64,000 bases of DNA from Planctomycetales bacterium 10988 (GTDB lineage: Bacteria > Planctomycetota > Planctomycetia > Pirellulales > Pb10988), in the NCBI GenBank assembly GCA_009664345.1, contig CP043547.1:6476709-6540708 (forward strand), read 5' to 3'. The position numbers were made by a program, and so were the translations under genes. A model generated the notes under the pieces. That model made no database searches. It worked only from the letters and a program-made list of their open reading frames with translations, and had not been told where the DNA came from. How positions within the stretch are numbered: position 1 is the first letter of the stretch; each line of letters opens with the position of its first letter. Shown piece after piece: positions 53,966 through 62,674 of the stretch.

Positions 53966-55459
53966 ATGAACGATTTCCTACAGAAACTAACTACACTCCC
54001 CTTTTACTTATTTATCCTTTTCCTGACACAAGTTCTCTACACACAGAAGCTTGATGCGGAGTTGGTGAAGAAGCCGAATATCATCGTGATTATGGCGGAT
54101 GACTTGGGCTATGGGGATTTGTCTTGCTATAACCCAGAGACCTTGGCGACGCCGAATTGCGATCGGTTGGCTGAGGAAGGCATGTTGTTTACTGATGCCC
54201 ATAGTCCCTCCGCGGTCTGCACGCCGACGAGGTACGCCTTGTTGACAGGTCGTTATGCCTGGAGGTCGTGGCTGAAGGATTGGGTCATTAATGAGCGAAT
54301 GCCTCTGTTGATCGATACGAAGCGGCCAACGATTGGCAGCATTTTGCAAGAAGCAGATTATACCACCGGATGTGTTGGCAAGTGGCACCTTGGTTGGGGC
54401 ACGAAGATGAATGCCTATCACAACGGCATCATGAAACCCGGTCCGCTGGAAGTGGGCTTTGATCATTTCTTTGGAGTCCCTAACAGTCACAATTCGGAAC
54501 CGGAAATGGAGGTCTTTGTTCGCGGTCGGACTATCGTTGGGCAACCGGAAGGGGTTTTGCCGGTCGATGCGGATTCCGTTAAAGAGTCCCGCCGGAGCCT
54601 GGAAGATACGGCCATCAATCTTTCAAAAGCTGCAGTGGAGTTTATTGAAGAAAATCATAAAAAGCACTTTTTCCTTTATTATCCTACAACCAATGTTCAT
54701 TTCCCCATTACTCCGAACGAGCGCTTCCAAGGTCGCAATCCCGACGATACTTACGGTGCGTTCGTGGCTGAATTCGATTGGGCAGTTGGAGAAGTCTTGG
54801 ATGCTTTAGATCGATTGGAGATCGCCGACAATACTCTCATTGTGGTGACAAGTGACAATGGGGCCAAGGAACGTTTCGGGGGAAACAATGGCCCTTGGCG
54901 AGGCGAAAAGGCAGAGATTCATGAAGCGGGACACCGTGTGCCGTTTTTGGCTCGTTGGCCAGGGAAGATTCAAGCCGGCTCGCAGGAGCAAGCCACCATT
55001 TGCCTGACGGATTTAATGCCGACGGCGGCGGCCTTGGCAGGGATCAATCTTCCGAAAAGAGCCGCACCCGATGGCTATGACCTTTCTCCCTTATTGTTCA
55101 AAGATTCAAAAAGCACTTTTCAGAGGAAGGCGACCGTGCATCATTCGATTTCAGGGATGTTTGCCATTCGTATCGGGCCTTGGAAGTTGATCGAAGGGTT
55201 GGGCTCAGGCCGAACGAAATTCAACATTACTTTGAAAGACCTCGAGCCAGTTCCGCAGATGAATCCCGAAACGGGGATGCTGGCGGATTGGAGTTTTCAG
55301 CCTGATCCGTTTCCGCAGCCCGGTCCCGGGAAGCCAGCGGGTCAGCTCTATAACCTAAAACGCGACCCCGGAGAAACCGAAAATCTGTATCAAACTCACC
55401 CTCAGATCGTGAAACGACTGCAAAAGAAGCTGGATCAAATTCGAAGCTCTGGAGATTAA
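53966..55459 (+). CDS. Secreted sulfatase with C-T-P-T-R active-site motif
   Basis: 497 residues from the ATG at 53966. A signal peptide (LPFYLFILFLTQVL) leads to the metal site IMADDLGYGDLSCYN. The formylglycine site reads AVCTPTRYALLTGRY (Cys85), with Thr where most family-1 sulfatases have Ser; the C-x-P-x-R core is intact. GKWHLGWG, TTNVHFPITPNE, TSDNGAKERFGGNNGPWRG and LYNLKRDPGETENLYQ complete the pattern. It probably desulfates polysaccharides outside the cytoplasm. An ATG at 53927 is possible but would put 13 residues ahead of the signal peptide. It contains two copies of the 12-mer. Confidence 0.92.
   Translation: MNDFLQKLTTLPFYLFILFLTQVLYTQKLDAELVKKPNIIVIMADDLGYGDLSCYNPETLATPNCDRLAEEGMLFTDAHSPSAVCTPTRYALLTGRYAWRSWLKDWVINERMPLLIDTKRPTIGSILQEADYTTGCVGKWHLGWGTKMNAYHNGIMKPGPLEVGFDHFFGVPNSHNSEPEMEVFVRGRTIVGQPEGVLPVDADSVKESRRSLEDTAINLSKAAVEFIEENHKKHFFLYYPTTNVHFPITPNERFQGRNPDDTYGAFVAEFDWAVGEVLDALDRLEIADNTLIVVTSDNGAKERFGGNNGPWRGEKAEIHEAGHRVPFLARWPGKIQAGSQEQATICLTDLMPTAAALAGINLPKRAAPDGYDLSPLLFKDSKSTFQRKATVHHSISGMFAIRIGPWKLIEGLGSGRTKFNITLKDLEPVPQMNPETGMLADWSFQPDPFPQPGPGKPAGQLYNLKRDPGETENLYQTHPQIVKRLQKKLDQIRSSGD
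54660..54671 (+). repeat. Copy 5 of the 12-mer AAAAGCACTTTT
   Basis: Inside the sulfatase gene, starting at the second codon position (His-Lys-Lys-His-Phe). Confidence 0.75.
55109..55120 (+). repeat. Copy 6 of the 12-mer AAAAGCACTTTT
   Basis: Inside the same sulfatase gene, 449 bases from copy 5, starting at the first codon position (Lys-Ser-Thr-Phe). Confidence 0.75.
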
Positions 55460-55865
55460 AGGTATCGGGGAGATTTTTGAAAGGGGACAGTTAACTCGAT
55501 CAATTGCCCCAATTTTTCATTTTCAGTTGTTCCAAAAGTAGTGTCGGAATGCCCCTTTTGTTTTTGGGGGGATTTTGCCATACTACTCTATTCTAAACGT
55601 CTTCGGATTCTCACAAACCAGCTTTGTCGAAATCGAGGCGATTTTACTGTGGCCACTTCCGGATTGGATTCCGATGGGGAAAGTCGTAAGATCGCCGCGA
55701 TGGACAGAGTGTCAATTTGATGGAAACAACTACCGCGTCGTTTTTGGGAACTGGCAATGACTGAAATAAATGCCGGCCAAGAACCGCGATGTTCCGACTT
55801 TCCCACCGAGGCTCCCGCTAGTCTCGCGATTGGCCGAATGTTTTTTTATTGGAGGAGCCTTTCCT
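55460..55865 (+). other. Gap between sulfatase and isomerase genes
   Basis: Reading frames continue through part of it but lack ribosome sites or domains. GGGG and GCCCC around 55487-55515, followed by a short T run, may be a weak terminator. Confidence 0.4.
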
Positions 55866-56825
55866 ATGTTCAAAAATCTTAGCCCTCGTGCCCTTGGATT
55901 CTCGGGCACCATTCAAAGCGAATTGATCGAATTGGCCCTGACCTATGGGTTCCGCAGCATCGACTTGGATATTGTCGATTTTAGCGAACAGGTCTCGGAT
56001 TTCGGATTGGAACATTCCAGCCGACTGATTGAAAGTGCCAAACTTCGCATTGCGAATTTCGATCTTCCGCTTGCGTTGGATGCCGAAGAAGAAGCCTATC
56101 AAAAGGATCTCGCCCGTTTGCCGCTGATGGCGAAACTTGCTCAGGACCTCAACTGCACCCGAGCCCTGGCGACGCTGCCGGCGGGTAGCGATACCTTGCC
56201 GATGAACGAAAATTTCGAGCTTCATCGCAAGCGTTTGGCCGAAGTTGGGGAGGTTCTTGCGAAACATGATGTGCAACTGGCCGTTAACTTCATCGCTTCC
56301 AAAACCGCCCGGGACAAGAAAACGCATGAATTCATTCATGATCTTGAAGCGACTTTGACTTTGCTGAAGGCCGTCGGGGCGGAAAATGTGGGGCTTCTCT
56401 TGGACACTTGGCAACTGTATGCAAGTGGCGGTTCCATGGAAGATATCAAGACGATTCCTGCCGAGATGATTATCTCCGTACAACTTGCCGACGCTCCCAA
56501 AGAGAAAGAAATCTCGGAGTTGAAAGATACCGACCGTCTTTTCCCAGGCGAAAGTGGTGTCATTGACCTGGTCGGGGCGCTTAAGATTCTCAAAGAAGTT
56601 GGCTACGAAGGTCCGGTAACTCCGAAAACCTTGCGAGAACGTATCAAAGGGCTGGGTCGCGAACAAGCCGTCAAGATCGCTGGCGAACGTTTGGGCGAAG
56701 TCTGGACTGCCGCCGGATTTGGTGGCGATGTCGTACGGCGTGCGATCTTGGATGACGAAGATTTGGCCAATTTCGAATCGGATGATTCGGAAGAATCTGA
56801 AGAAAATGTCGCTTCCGCAAAATAG
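55866..56825 (+). CDS. Sugar phosphate isomerase/epimerase-like TIM-barrel protein
   Basis: 319 residues, xylose-isomerase-like TIM barrel (AP endonuclease 2 superfamily). Barrel strands can be followed as FRSIDLDIVDF, LRIANFDLPLAL, CTRALATLPAG, VQLAVNFIA, VGLLLDTWQLYASGG and IISVQLADAP, the last containing acidic metal-site positions. The C-terminus is a Ser/Glu/Asp-rich tail. The substrate is unknown. The ATG at 55866 sits behind GGAGGAG; the frame open to 55770 has no ribosome site. It ends with a terminator, ahead of bioB. Confidence 0.83.
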   Translation: MFKNLSPRALGFSGTIQSELIELALTYGFRSIDLDIVDFSEQVSDFGLEHSSRLIESAKLRIANFDLPLALDAEEEAYQKDLARLPLMAKLAQDLNCTRALATLPAGSDTLPMNENFELHRKRLAEVGEVLAKHDVQLAVNFIASKTARDKKTHEFIHDLEATLTLLKAVGAENVGLLLDTWQLYASGGSMEDIKTIPAEMIISVQLADAPKEKEISELKDTDRLFPGESGVIDLVGALKILKEVGYEGPVTPKTLRERIKGLGREQAVKIAGERLGEVWTAAGFGGDVVRRAILDDEDLANFESDDSEESEENVASAK

Positions 56826-56898
56826 TGTGGCTTCGTCGGGTGGAGATCTTCGAACGCTTTGCTCGATGTCTTCACGTGTAAGCTCAAGTATTTAAAAC

Positions 56899-56939
56899 GC
56901 CCAAGTTCTTGCTGTTAAAGACCTTGGGCTGTTTTTTTG
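56899..56939 (+). terminator. Terminator after the isomerase-like gene
   Basis: GCCCAAG / CTTGGGC, 17-base loop, followed by TG and seven T. Confidence 0.83.
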
Positions 56940-57016
56940 TTATCGAATTAGGTTAGCTCTTAGCGATCACTCAGGAAGTTGATCGTCTTTGGCAAAGGCT
57001 TGCGAAGGATAGAACG

Positions 57017-58096
57017 ATGAATGAACCCCTTACCCCCTCGCTTCCAACTTCATGCTGTTCGGTAGACTCTGCCACGAACGCCACTCCGGACGGTTCAACA
57101 AATTGGAAGGACTTGGCCGCAAGGGTCCTGACAGGGCATGCCATCACCAAAGAAGAAGGGCTTGCAATCTTGGGTTGTCCGGATGAAGAGTTGCTTGATC
57201 TGATGTCGGCTGCCTTCAAAATCCGCCATCACCATTTTGGCAAACATGTCCAGCTTTATTTTCTGATGAATGCCAAAAGTGGTCTTTGCCCGGAAGATTG
57301 TGGCTATTGTTCGCAATCGAAAATCTCCGATGCGGAAATTCCAAAGTACAATCTTCTCAACAAACAAAAGTTGTTGGACGGGGCACGGGTCGCGGCTGAA
57401 CGCCAGTCGAAAACTTATTGCATCGTGATCTCTGCCCGAGGTCCAAGTGATCGAGAAATGCGGGCCGTAACGGAGATTGTGCCGCAAATCAAAGAGAAGT
57501 ACGACCTTAAAATCTGTGCCTGTTTGGGGCTATTGAATGACGAGCAAGCCGCCCAACTCAAAGCGTGTGGGGTTGATCGTGTGAATCATAACCTCAATAC
57601 CAGTGAGGAGTTCTATCAAACGATCTGCTCTACGCATACTTATCAAGATCGCGTGGCCACCCTTGATGCGGTTCGCGAAGCCGGCATGGAAATGTGCTCT
57701 GGTGGGATTGTCGGCATGGGGGAAAAGCCGGAAGATGTCGTGAACATGGCGTTTGAGTTACGTGACCTCGGCGTGCATTCCATCCCGGTGAATTTCCTCA
57801 ATCCGATTGAAGGAACACCGCTTTCTGAAGAAGGGAAGCTCACCCCTCGGCAGTGTTTGAAGACGCTGGCGCTCTTCCGCTTTGCAAATCCCGATCGAGA
57901 AATTCGCATCGCCGGCGGCCGGGAAATTCATCTTCGCAGCCTTCAACCGTTGGGAATGTATGCGGCAAACTCTCTCTTTGTTGGGGATTACTTGACAACG
58001 AAGGGGCAGCCACCGGAAGCCGATTACGAGATGTTGGAAGATTTGGGCTTCACCGTGCAACGGATGGAAGAAACGGTCTCCCCTTCGATGAAGTAA
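57017..58096 (+). CDS. bioB: Biotin synthase
   Basis: Radical-SAM enzyme inserting sulfur into dethiobiotin, the last step of biotin synthesis. 359 residues. The AdoMet cluster is CPEDCGYC (Cys91, 95, 98). Other signatures are SKTYCIVISARGPS, LGLLNDEQAAQLKACGVDRVNHNLNTS, GGIVGMGE, HSIPVNFLNPIEGTPL and RIAGGREIHLRSLQPLGMYAANSLFVGDYLTT; the Arg of the last region binds the second cluster. The first 30 residues are a variable Ser/Thr-rich extension. AAGGA precedes the ATG. bioC and a bioH-like gene lie 4 kb downstream; bioA, bioD and bioF are not in the window. Confidence 0.95.
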   Translation: MNEPLTPSLPTSCCSVDSATNATPDGSTNWKDLAARVLTGHAITKEEGLAILGCPDEELLDLMSAAFKIRHHHFGKHVQLYFLMNAKSGLCPEDCGYCSQSKISDAEIPKYNLLNKQKLLDGARVAAERQSKTYCIVISARGPSDREMRAVTEIVPQIKEKYDLKICACLGLLNDEQAAQLKACGVDRVNHNLNTSEEFYQTICSTHTYQDRVATLDAVREAGMEMCSGGIVGMGEKPEDVVNMAFELRDLGVHSIPVNFLNPIEGTPLSEEGKLTPRQCLKTLALFRFANPDREIRIAGGREIHLRSLQPLGMYAANSLFVGDYLTTKGQPPEADYEMLEDLGFTVQRMEETVSPSMK

Positions 58097-58118
58097 AAAA
58101 CAGAAGCTTTTAAAATCG

Positions 58119-58168
58119 AAAGCGTTGCGTTCCTAGCCTTCTCTGGTTTGGATTCGCAACGCTTTTTT
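58119..58168 (+). terminator. Terminator after bioB
   Basis: AAAGCGTTGCG / CGCAACGCTTT, 25-base loop, then T-rich. It may also stop the convergent small gene. Confidence 0.85.
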
Positions 58169-58174
58169 ATTTGT

Positions 58175-58513
58175 CTAATTCAATGAAAGTCCGTCATCCA
58201 TCCTACGACGTTGGATCGGGAAAGAGTCGGATGCTTTGGATTTGTGTTCGGTTACCAGGAGGTGAATCCAGGTTGAGGTTGCTCCTTCGCGATCGATCTC
58301 GATTTCAAATTGACGATCCACCACGGTTCCACGCAAGGTCTTCGGGGTTTGATCCACACCAGAGGTAATCCGACACACCAACTGATCGCCTACGACAGGC
58401 AAAGGGCGATTCCCCCAATCGGGATAAACGGCCTGTCCGAGCGGTTGTTGTTGTTCGTCTTGAAACTCAATGTAGACTCCTGATTCCATTGCGGTTTGGA
58501 GTTCCGTCTTCAT
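58175..58513 (-). CDS. Small hypothetical protein
   Basis: 112 residues, no signal peptide or membrane segment. The middle is beta-rich (GVYIEFQDEQQQPLGQAVYP, VVGDQLVCRITSG, TLRGTVVDRQFEIEID, TSTWIHLLVTE), like a small barrel fold. I do not recognise a family. No strong ribosome site precedes the ATG at 58513. It converges with bioB over a shared terminator region. Confidence 0.65.
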   Translation of the reverse strand: MKTELQTAMESGVYIEFQDEQQQPLGQAVYPDWGNRPLPVVGDQLVCRITSGVDQTPKTLRGTVVDRQFEIEIDREGATSTWIHLLVTEHKSKASDSFPIQRRRMDDGLSLN

Positions 58514-59101
58514 GGCCTTTAAATCTCCACTAGAGGGCCGGTTTGACCAATCCCTGGTCCAAAAAAACGTTCACGAAAGTTTAGTGACTTCTGACAGACT
58601 CGAAATACCTCGACACTCAACGAAATCATCGCGAAGGCAATTCGCTCCGACAGAGTCAGTAGAACCACGGCGTTGATCGTATGCCAACTTCATTGAGCGA
58701 AGCACCTCGACAATCTCGAATCAACCGGTGGCTATAAGGGTTGGCGGTCAATGAAAAGGGCTGCTGGATTCTGATTCAAAGGAGAAATCATCCTTACTTT
58801 GTTTTGATGAGGACTCCGACCAATACTTGGCAGAGACAAGCAACAAAACCTAATCATGGGAGAGGAAACTTTTATAAGCGTTACTTATAACACGCAAATT
58901 TTCTATTTGCAATTTCAATCCTAGAAGGTTTTATCTATCTCACCAGAGTTCGCAAGAGGGTTTTTCATATTTTCCGGAAACTTTCGATGAATCGTCAAAG
59001 AAAACACTCAAATGGGGGGATTCAAAAAAGGGTAATGATCGGGATATTTGGCCAATTGCAACCTGCCGACAACTTACGAAAAGATCGCTCGGTTCGCAAA
59101 A
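58514..59101. other. Gap with one operator-like dyad
   Basis: No gene seen. The only structure is the dyad at 58872-58890. Confidence 0.45.
58872..58890. promoter_or_regulatory. Operator-like inverted repeat TTATAAG-N5-CTTATAA
   Basis: Perfect 7-bp half-sites with 5-base spacing, typical of a dimeric repressor site. It lies 359 bases upstream of the small gene starting at 58513. The regulator is unknown. Confidence 0.4.
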
Positions 59102-59644
59102 TCAAGCCTCCTGAGGCAGCAATGCCAATTGTTCAAGCTCCAGTAAACGTTTCTTGAAGGAAAGTCCTCCAGGAGCGGTAAAGCCACCGGATGTCTTTCC
59201 CTGTCCGACTACTCGATGGCAAGGAATGATGACCGGCCACCGGTTGTTCGCCATCGCTCCGCCAACCGCTCGGGCGGCTTTGGGACTTCCGGCCAACGTG
59301 GCAAGCTTGCCGTAGGTCGTTCTTTGACCGTAAGGGATCTGACGGCAGAGATCCAGAATTTTCCTCCGAAAAGGGGGAACTTTCTCCATAGCTATAGGAA
59401 GGTCCAAAAAGGTCTGAGGTTCGCCTTGAGCGAATTTTTGCAGGCGAACCCGCCACATGGGTGCCCAGTCTTCCTCAATGAGCGTTCTGTCAAGCGTACA
59501 GTTTTCGATGGCCGACCAGGCGGCTTCCAAGGAAGCATATCCGATCACAACCCGATCAATTCCCTTCGGGTGGCCGGAAAAGCCGAACCAACCTAATTCT
59601 GTGGGAAACACAGAGCATGAATAAGTTTTCAGGTTCTTCCTCAT
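59102..59644 (-). CDS. ogt: Methylated-DNA-protein-cysteine methyltransferase
   Basis: Transfers the alkyl group from O6-alkylguanine in DNA to its own cysteine, once. 180 residues. The active-site motif is VIIPCHRVVG; the helix-turn-helix part is IPYGQRTTYGKLATLAGSP, with ARAVGGAMANN, and the Ogt-type N-terminal alpha/beta domain includes LGWFGFSGHPKG. Length fits Ogt/MGMT rather than the Ada fusion. The ATG at 59644 follows GGAAAG at five bases; a TTG four codons upstream is less likely. No ada regulator is nearby. Confidence 0.92.
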   Translation of the reverse strand: MRKNLKTYSCSVFPTELGWFGFSGHPKGIDRVVIGYASLEAAWSAIENCTLDRTLIEEDWAPMWRVRLQKFAQGEPQTFLDLPIAMEKVPPFRRKILDLCRQIPYGQRTTYGKLATLAGSPKAARAVGGAMANNRWPVIIPCHRVVGQGKTSGGFTAPGGLSFKKRLLELEQLALLPQEA

Positions 59645-59881
59645 GTTTCTTTCCAACTTCGTCTGGGCTTTCTGAAGAATCTTCTTTAAAATGATGTATT
59701 CTACGATTCAAAAAACTCGAAAGCGACTCTTTTTTGAAAAAACGTTCTAATTTTCTTATCGACATCGTCTAAACAATCGTTCATTCTATTCTTAGACCCA
59801 TGTGGAAGAGGAGATTCAAAGGTTTTCTCGCGCTTTTCGTTTCCACTTCCTTATCACGGCTCGATGCTCCGGAGGAACCCC

Positions 59882-60625
59882 ATGAACTCATTCAGTTCCT
59901 ATTGCGATGATTTTTACCTGACGATGAACCTGAGCACCGAGATGGAATTGCCTCAAAATCGTGAGACGGTCCTCACCTATTTTGAACGCGTCCAAAAGCA
60001 ATATCCCTCGATGCGGAATTTTTACTCACGAGAGAAGGGCGATTTTGTCCTCGAAGAAGATAAGGACAATGGACAATATCGCTGGACAACGATTGAATCG
60101 CGACGGATCAGTTCTGGCGTCGTCAATCCAGAATCCGAGGAAAGTGCGATCGAACAGCACCGCTTGGTCCTGGATGTTGCTCCGGCCTATCTCACGGTTA
60201 GCCCGCTGGATTGCGAAGCGTTGGACCTTCTTTATGGCTTTGATTTCAACTACCGTGGCAATCACAGTCAGCTTGTGACCGAAGCTTTGGGAATTTCCCC
60301 CTCTTTGGAAAAGCTGATTGATTTCCCCGGTGCAACAATCATCAATCATGAGCCTGGGATCACGTTGGCCTTGGATGAAGCCTGCCGGATGCAGTGCCGA
60401 CTGAGCATCGAAACCCGGACGAATGCCTATCAAATTCGAACCGGCGACTTTCCCGATGACCAGATCACCGTTTACTTTACAGCCAGACAATATGGCAGCT
60501 TGCAACCGAACGCGACCTTTGTAGATTCGCTGAATAAGCTTTACGATGTCTGTCGTGAGATGATGGACACCTTTGTCATTGCTCAGGTTCTTCAGCCTCT
60601 TGCCCAGGCGATTTCGCTCAAATAG
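59882..60625 (+). CDS. Hypothetical cytoplasmic protein
   Basis: 247 residues, no signal peptide, no membrane segment, an alpha/beta pattern (FYLTMNLSTEMEL, YLTVSPLDCEALDLLYGF, GITLALDEACRMQCRLSIETR, DDQITVYFTARQYG). I do not know the family; the composition suggests a conserved planctomycete protein. The ATG at 59882 has an excellent GGAGGA six bases upstream, so the frame's earlier start at 59864 is unlikely. It is followed 52 bases later by the aminotransferase and may share its transcript. Confidence 0.78.
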   Translation: MNSFSSYCDDFYLTMNLSTEMELPQNRETVLTYFERVQKQYPSMRNFYSREKGDFVLEEDKDNGQYRWTTIESRRISSGVVNPESEESAIEQHRLVLDVAPAYLTVSPLDCEALDLLYGFDFNYRGNHSQLVTEALGISPSLEKLIDFPGATIINHEPGITLALDEACRMQCRLSIETRTNAYQIRTGDFPDDQITVYFTARQYGSLQPNATFVDSLNKLYDVCREMMDTFVIAQVLQPLAQAISLK

Positions 60626-60677
60626 ACTCGGTAGTTTCGCTGCCAGCCCCCATCGATTCCCTCAGATCGAGTGCATT

Positions 60678-61934
60678 ATGTCGGTAACCTTTAGTGAGTT
60701 CGCCGGGAATATCTCGGTAGAAACGGCCTTCACAGTTTTGGCGGTGGCCAAGCAACTGAAGCAGTCGGGTAAAGAAGTGATTGAACTTGAGATTGGGGAC
60801 AGCCCGTTCCCTTCCACAAGTTCCGCGGTTCAGGCTGGCATCGAAGCCATTAAGGCAGGGCATACTCACTATGGTCCTTCCCAAGGACTACCGGAATTTC
60901 GACAAGCCATCGCTGACAATTATCAAAAAGAGCACGGAATCGAAATCACCCCGGCTCAGGTCGTCGTCGGCCCTGGGGCGAAGCCGTTCGAGCTCTTTTT
61001 CTGTGAAGCTTTTTTAAACCCCGGCGATGGGGTCTTAATCTTCAGTCCTTATTTTCCGACCTATCCGCCGAATATCGCCCGCCGTCAGGCCCGGATGGTT
61101 GTTTCTGATTTAAAGCAAGAAACCGCTTTTCGCCCTAACTTGGCCGAGGTGGAAGCCTTTGTGAACAACGATCCTCAGCCAAAAGCCATTTTTCTTAATA
61201 GCCCTCATAATCCCACCGGCGGGATTACTTTCGAGGAGGATTTAATCGCCATTGCCGATTTGATTCGTGGCAAGAACATCGCCGTTTTCAGCGACGAGCC
61301 TTATCAGCACATGGTTTGGCAAGGGAAACACCATACACTTTTGGCTCAGCCGGGCATGATGGATCACTGTCTGGCCGCCTATACGTTTAGCAAATCCTAT
61401 AGCATGAGTGGTTGGCGGATTGGTTACGCGATTGGTTCGCCGGAGATTGTGCGAACGATTGGCAATCTGATTAATACCTCTCTTTCCTGTGTTCCTCCGA
61501 TGATTCAACTCGCGGCCGCGGCGGCCTTGCGGGAAGATACGGAAGAACGCGATCGAGCGATGAAGGATTTTCAAGGGAAGGTTGAACTCTTGGTTCGTGA
61601 ACTCAATCAAGTTCCAGGCGTTCACTGTCTGCAACCCGGTGGAACCTTTTATGTTTTCCCTTCGGTGAAAGAAATTTGCCGCAACCTAGGAATTACCTCC
61701 CACGGGTTGGCGATGTATTTATTGGAAGCCGCCGATGAGAAGCTTGGCGTTGCCTGCCTGGGTGGGGAATGTTTTGGACAAGCTGGCCAAGGGTATTTGC
61801 GATTCAGTTGTGCCGAACCCTCCGAGCGGCTTGTGGAAGCAGTTCACTTCTTGAAAGAAGCAATCACTCGTCGTGAAAGGGTTGCATCTTACTTAGAATC
61901 CCATCCCCACTATCAACATCCCTCCCAAGACTAA
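60678..61934 (+). CDS. Class I/II pyridoxal-phosphate aminotransferase
   Basis: 418 residues, aspartate-aminotransferase fold (AAT I family, I-gamma-like). HYGPSQGLPEFRQAI, GPGAKPFELFFCEAF, NSPHNPTGG, SDEPYQHMVW, the Lys in TFSKSYSMSGWRIGY (Schiff-base lysine) and YLRFSCAEPSERL are visible. The amino donor is not predictable. It is not BioF or BioA by sequence, although bioH-like and bioC genes follow directly (10 bases downstream), making a four-gene run from 59882. The ATG at 60678 is preferred over upstream frame starts overlapping the previous gene. Confidence 0.88.
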   Translation: MSVTFSEFAGNISVETAFTVLAVAKQLKQSGKEVIELEIGDSPFPSTSSAVQAGIEAIKAGHTHYGPSQGLPEFRQAIADNYQKEHGIEITPAQVVVGPGAKPFELFFCEAFLNPGDGVLIFSPYFPTYPPNIARRQARMVVSDLKQETAFRPNLAEVEAFVNNDPQPKAIFLNSPHNPTGGITFEEDLIAIADLIRGKNIAVFSDEPYQHMVWQGKHHTLLAQPGMMDHCLAAYTFSKSYSMSGWRIGYAIGSPEIVRTIGNLINTSLSCVPPMIQLAAAAALREDTEERDRAMKDFQGKVELLVRELNQVPGVHCLQPGGTFYVFPSVKEICRNLGITSHGLAMYLLEAADEKLGVACLGGECFGQAGQGYLRFSCAEPSERLVEAVHFLKEAITRRERVASYLESHPHYQHPSQD

Positions 61935-61944
61935 CCGCACTCGC

Positions 61945-62640
61945 ATGGAATGGATTTGGAAAGCACGGGGCTTCGACCGAGTCTTGGTCCTGTTACCAGG
62001 GTGGGGCTTCGACCACCGTATCTTTACAAATCTTGATTTACCTTATAATTATCTTTTGGCTGCTGACTGGCCCAGAGAAAGTTGTCTTGAATCGTTTTCA
62101 AAGGAACTTGCCGACAAGAATTTGAAAACGTTTTCATTATTGGGATGGTCTCTTGGGGCACTTTATGCCATCGAACTTGCCAAAAATTTTCCAGAGAAAG
62201 TAGAAGTGTTAGGGCTTGCTTCCGCTCGACCAAATTATACAGAACAAGAAATTGAAACACAAAAACAACAAGCTCATGAAGATCGAACTCAAACACTGCT
62301 TCACTTTTATCGAAGATGTTTTCTTGGTCAACGTTCGAACTTTCAATGGTTTGAAAAAAAATTGTTACCAGATTACCAAGACAAGTGGACAACAGCCGAG
62401 TTATTAGAAGGTTTAAATGTACTCAAATTAAAATCAATCGATGTAGAAAATATCAACGTTCCCCTTTGTTTCTTTCAAGGAACTAAAGATATCGTTGCCC
62501 CTGCTCCAATGATTGAAGAGTATTTATTAACTTTACCAGCCGCCGAAAGAGCAAAGCATCTGATTGTTAAAAATGCCGGACATTTACCTTTTTTGAAACA
62601 AGAATTTTCTGAAGTCTGGCATTCTGCCTGGAAACAATAA
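61945..62640 (+). CDS. BioH/BioG-like pimeloyl-ACP methyl ester esterase
   Basis: 231-residue alpha/beta hydrolase. The oxyanion turn is LLPGWGFDHRIF, the nucleophile elbow LLGWSLGALYAI (Ser69), the acid probably Asp in GTKDIVAP and the His in NAGHLPF. Position directly before bioC is the usual place for the esterase that frees pimeloyl-ACP from the methyl ester BioC needs. Sequence is intermediate between BioH and BioG; the assignment rests largely on context. This gene and bioC are much more AT-rich than their neighbours. Start: ATG 61945, 10 bases after the aminotransferase stop. Confidence 0.78.
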   Translation: MEWIWKARGFDRVLVLLPGWGFDHRIFTNLDLPYNYLLAADWPRESCLESFSKELADKNLKTFSLLGWSLGALYAIELAKNFPEKVEVLGLASARPNYTEQEIETQKQQAHEDRTQTLLHFYRRCFLGQRSNFQWFEKKLLPDYQDKWTTAELLEGLNVLKLKSIDVENINVPLCFFQGTKDIVAPAPMIEEYLLTLPAAERAKHLIVKNAGHLPFLKQEFSEVWHSAWKQ

Positions 62641-62674
62641 ATAGAGGAAGACACGACTCGAGGAGAGGAGGAAC

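Noticed and set aside
56940-57016. BirA-type operator before bioB
   Set aside because: No match to the known biotin operator dyad was seen.
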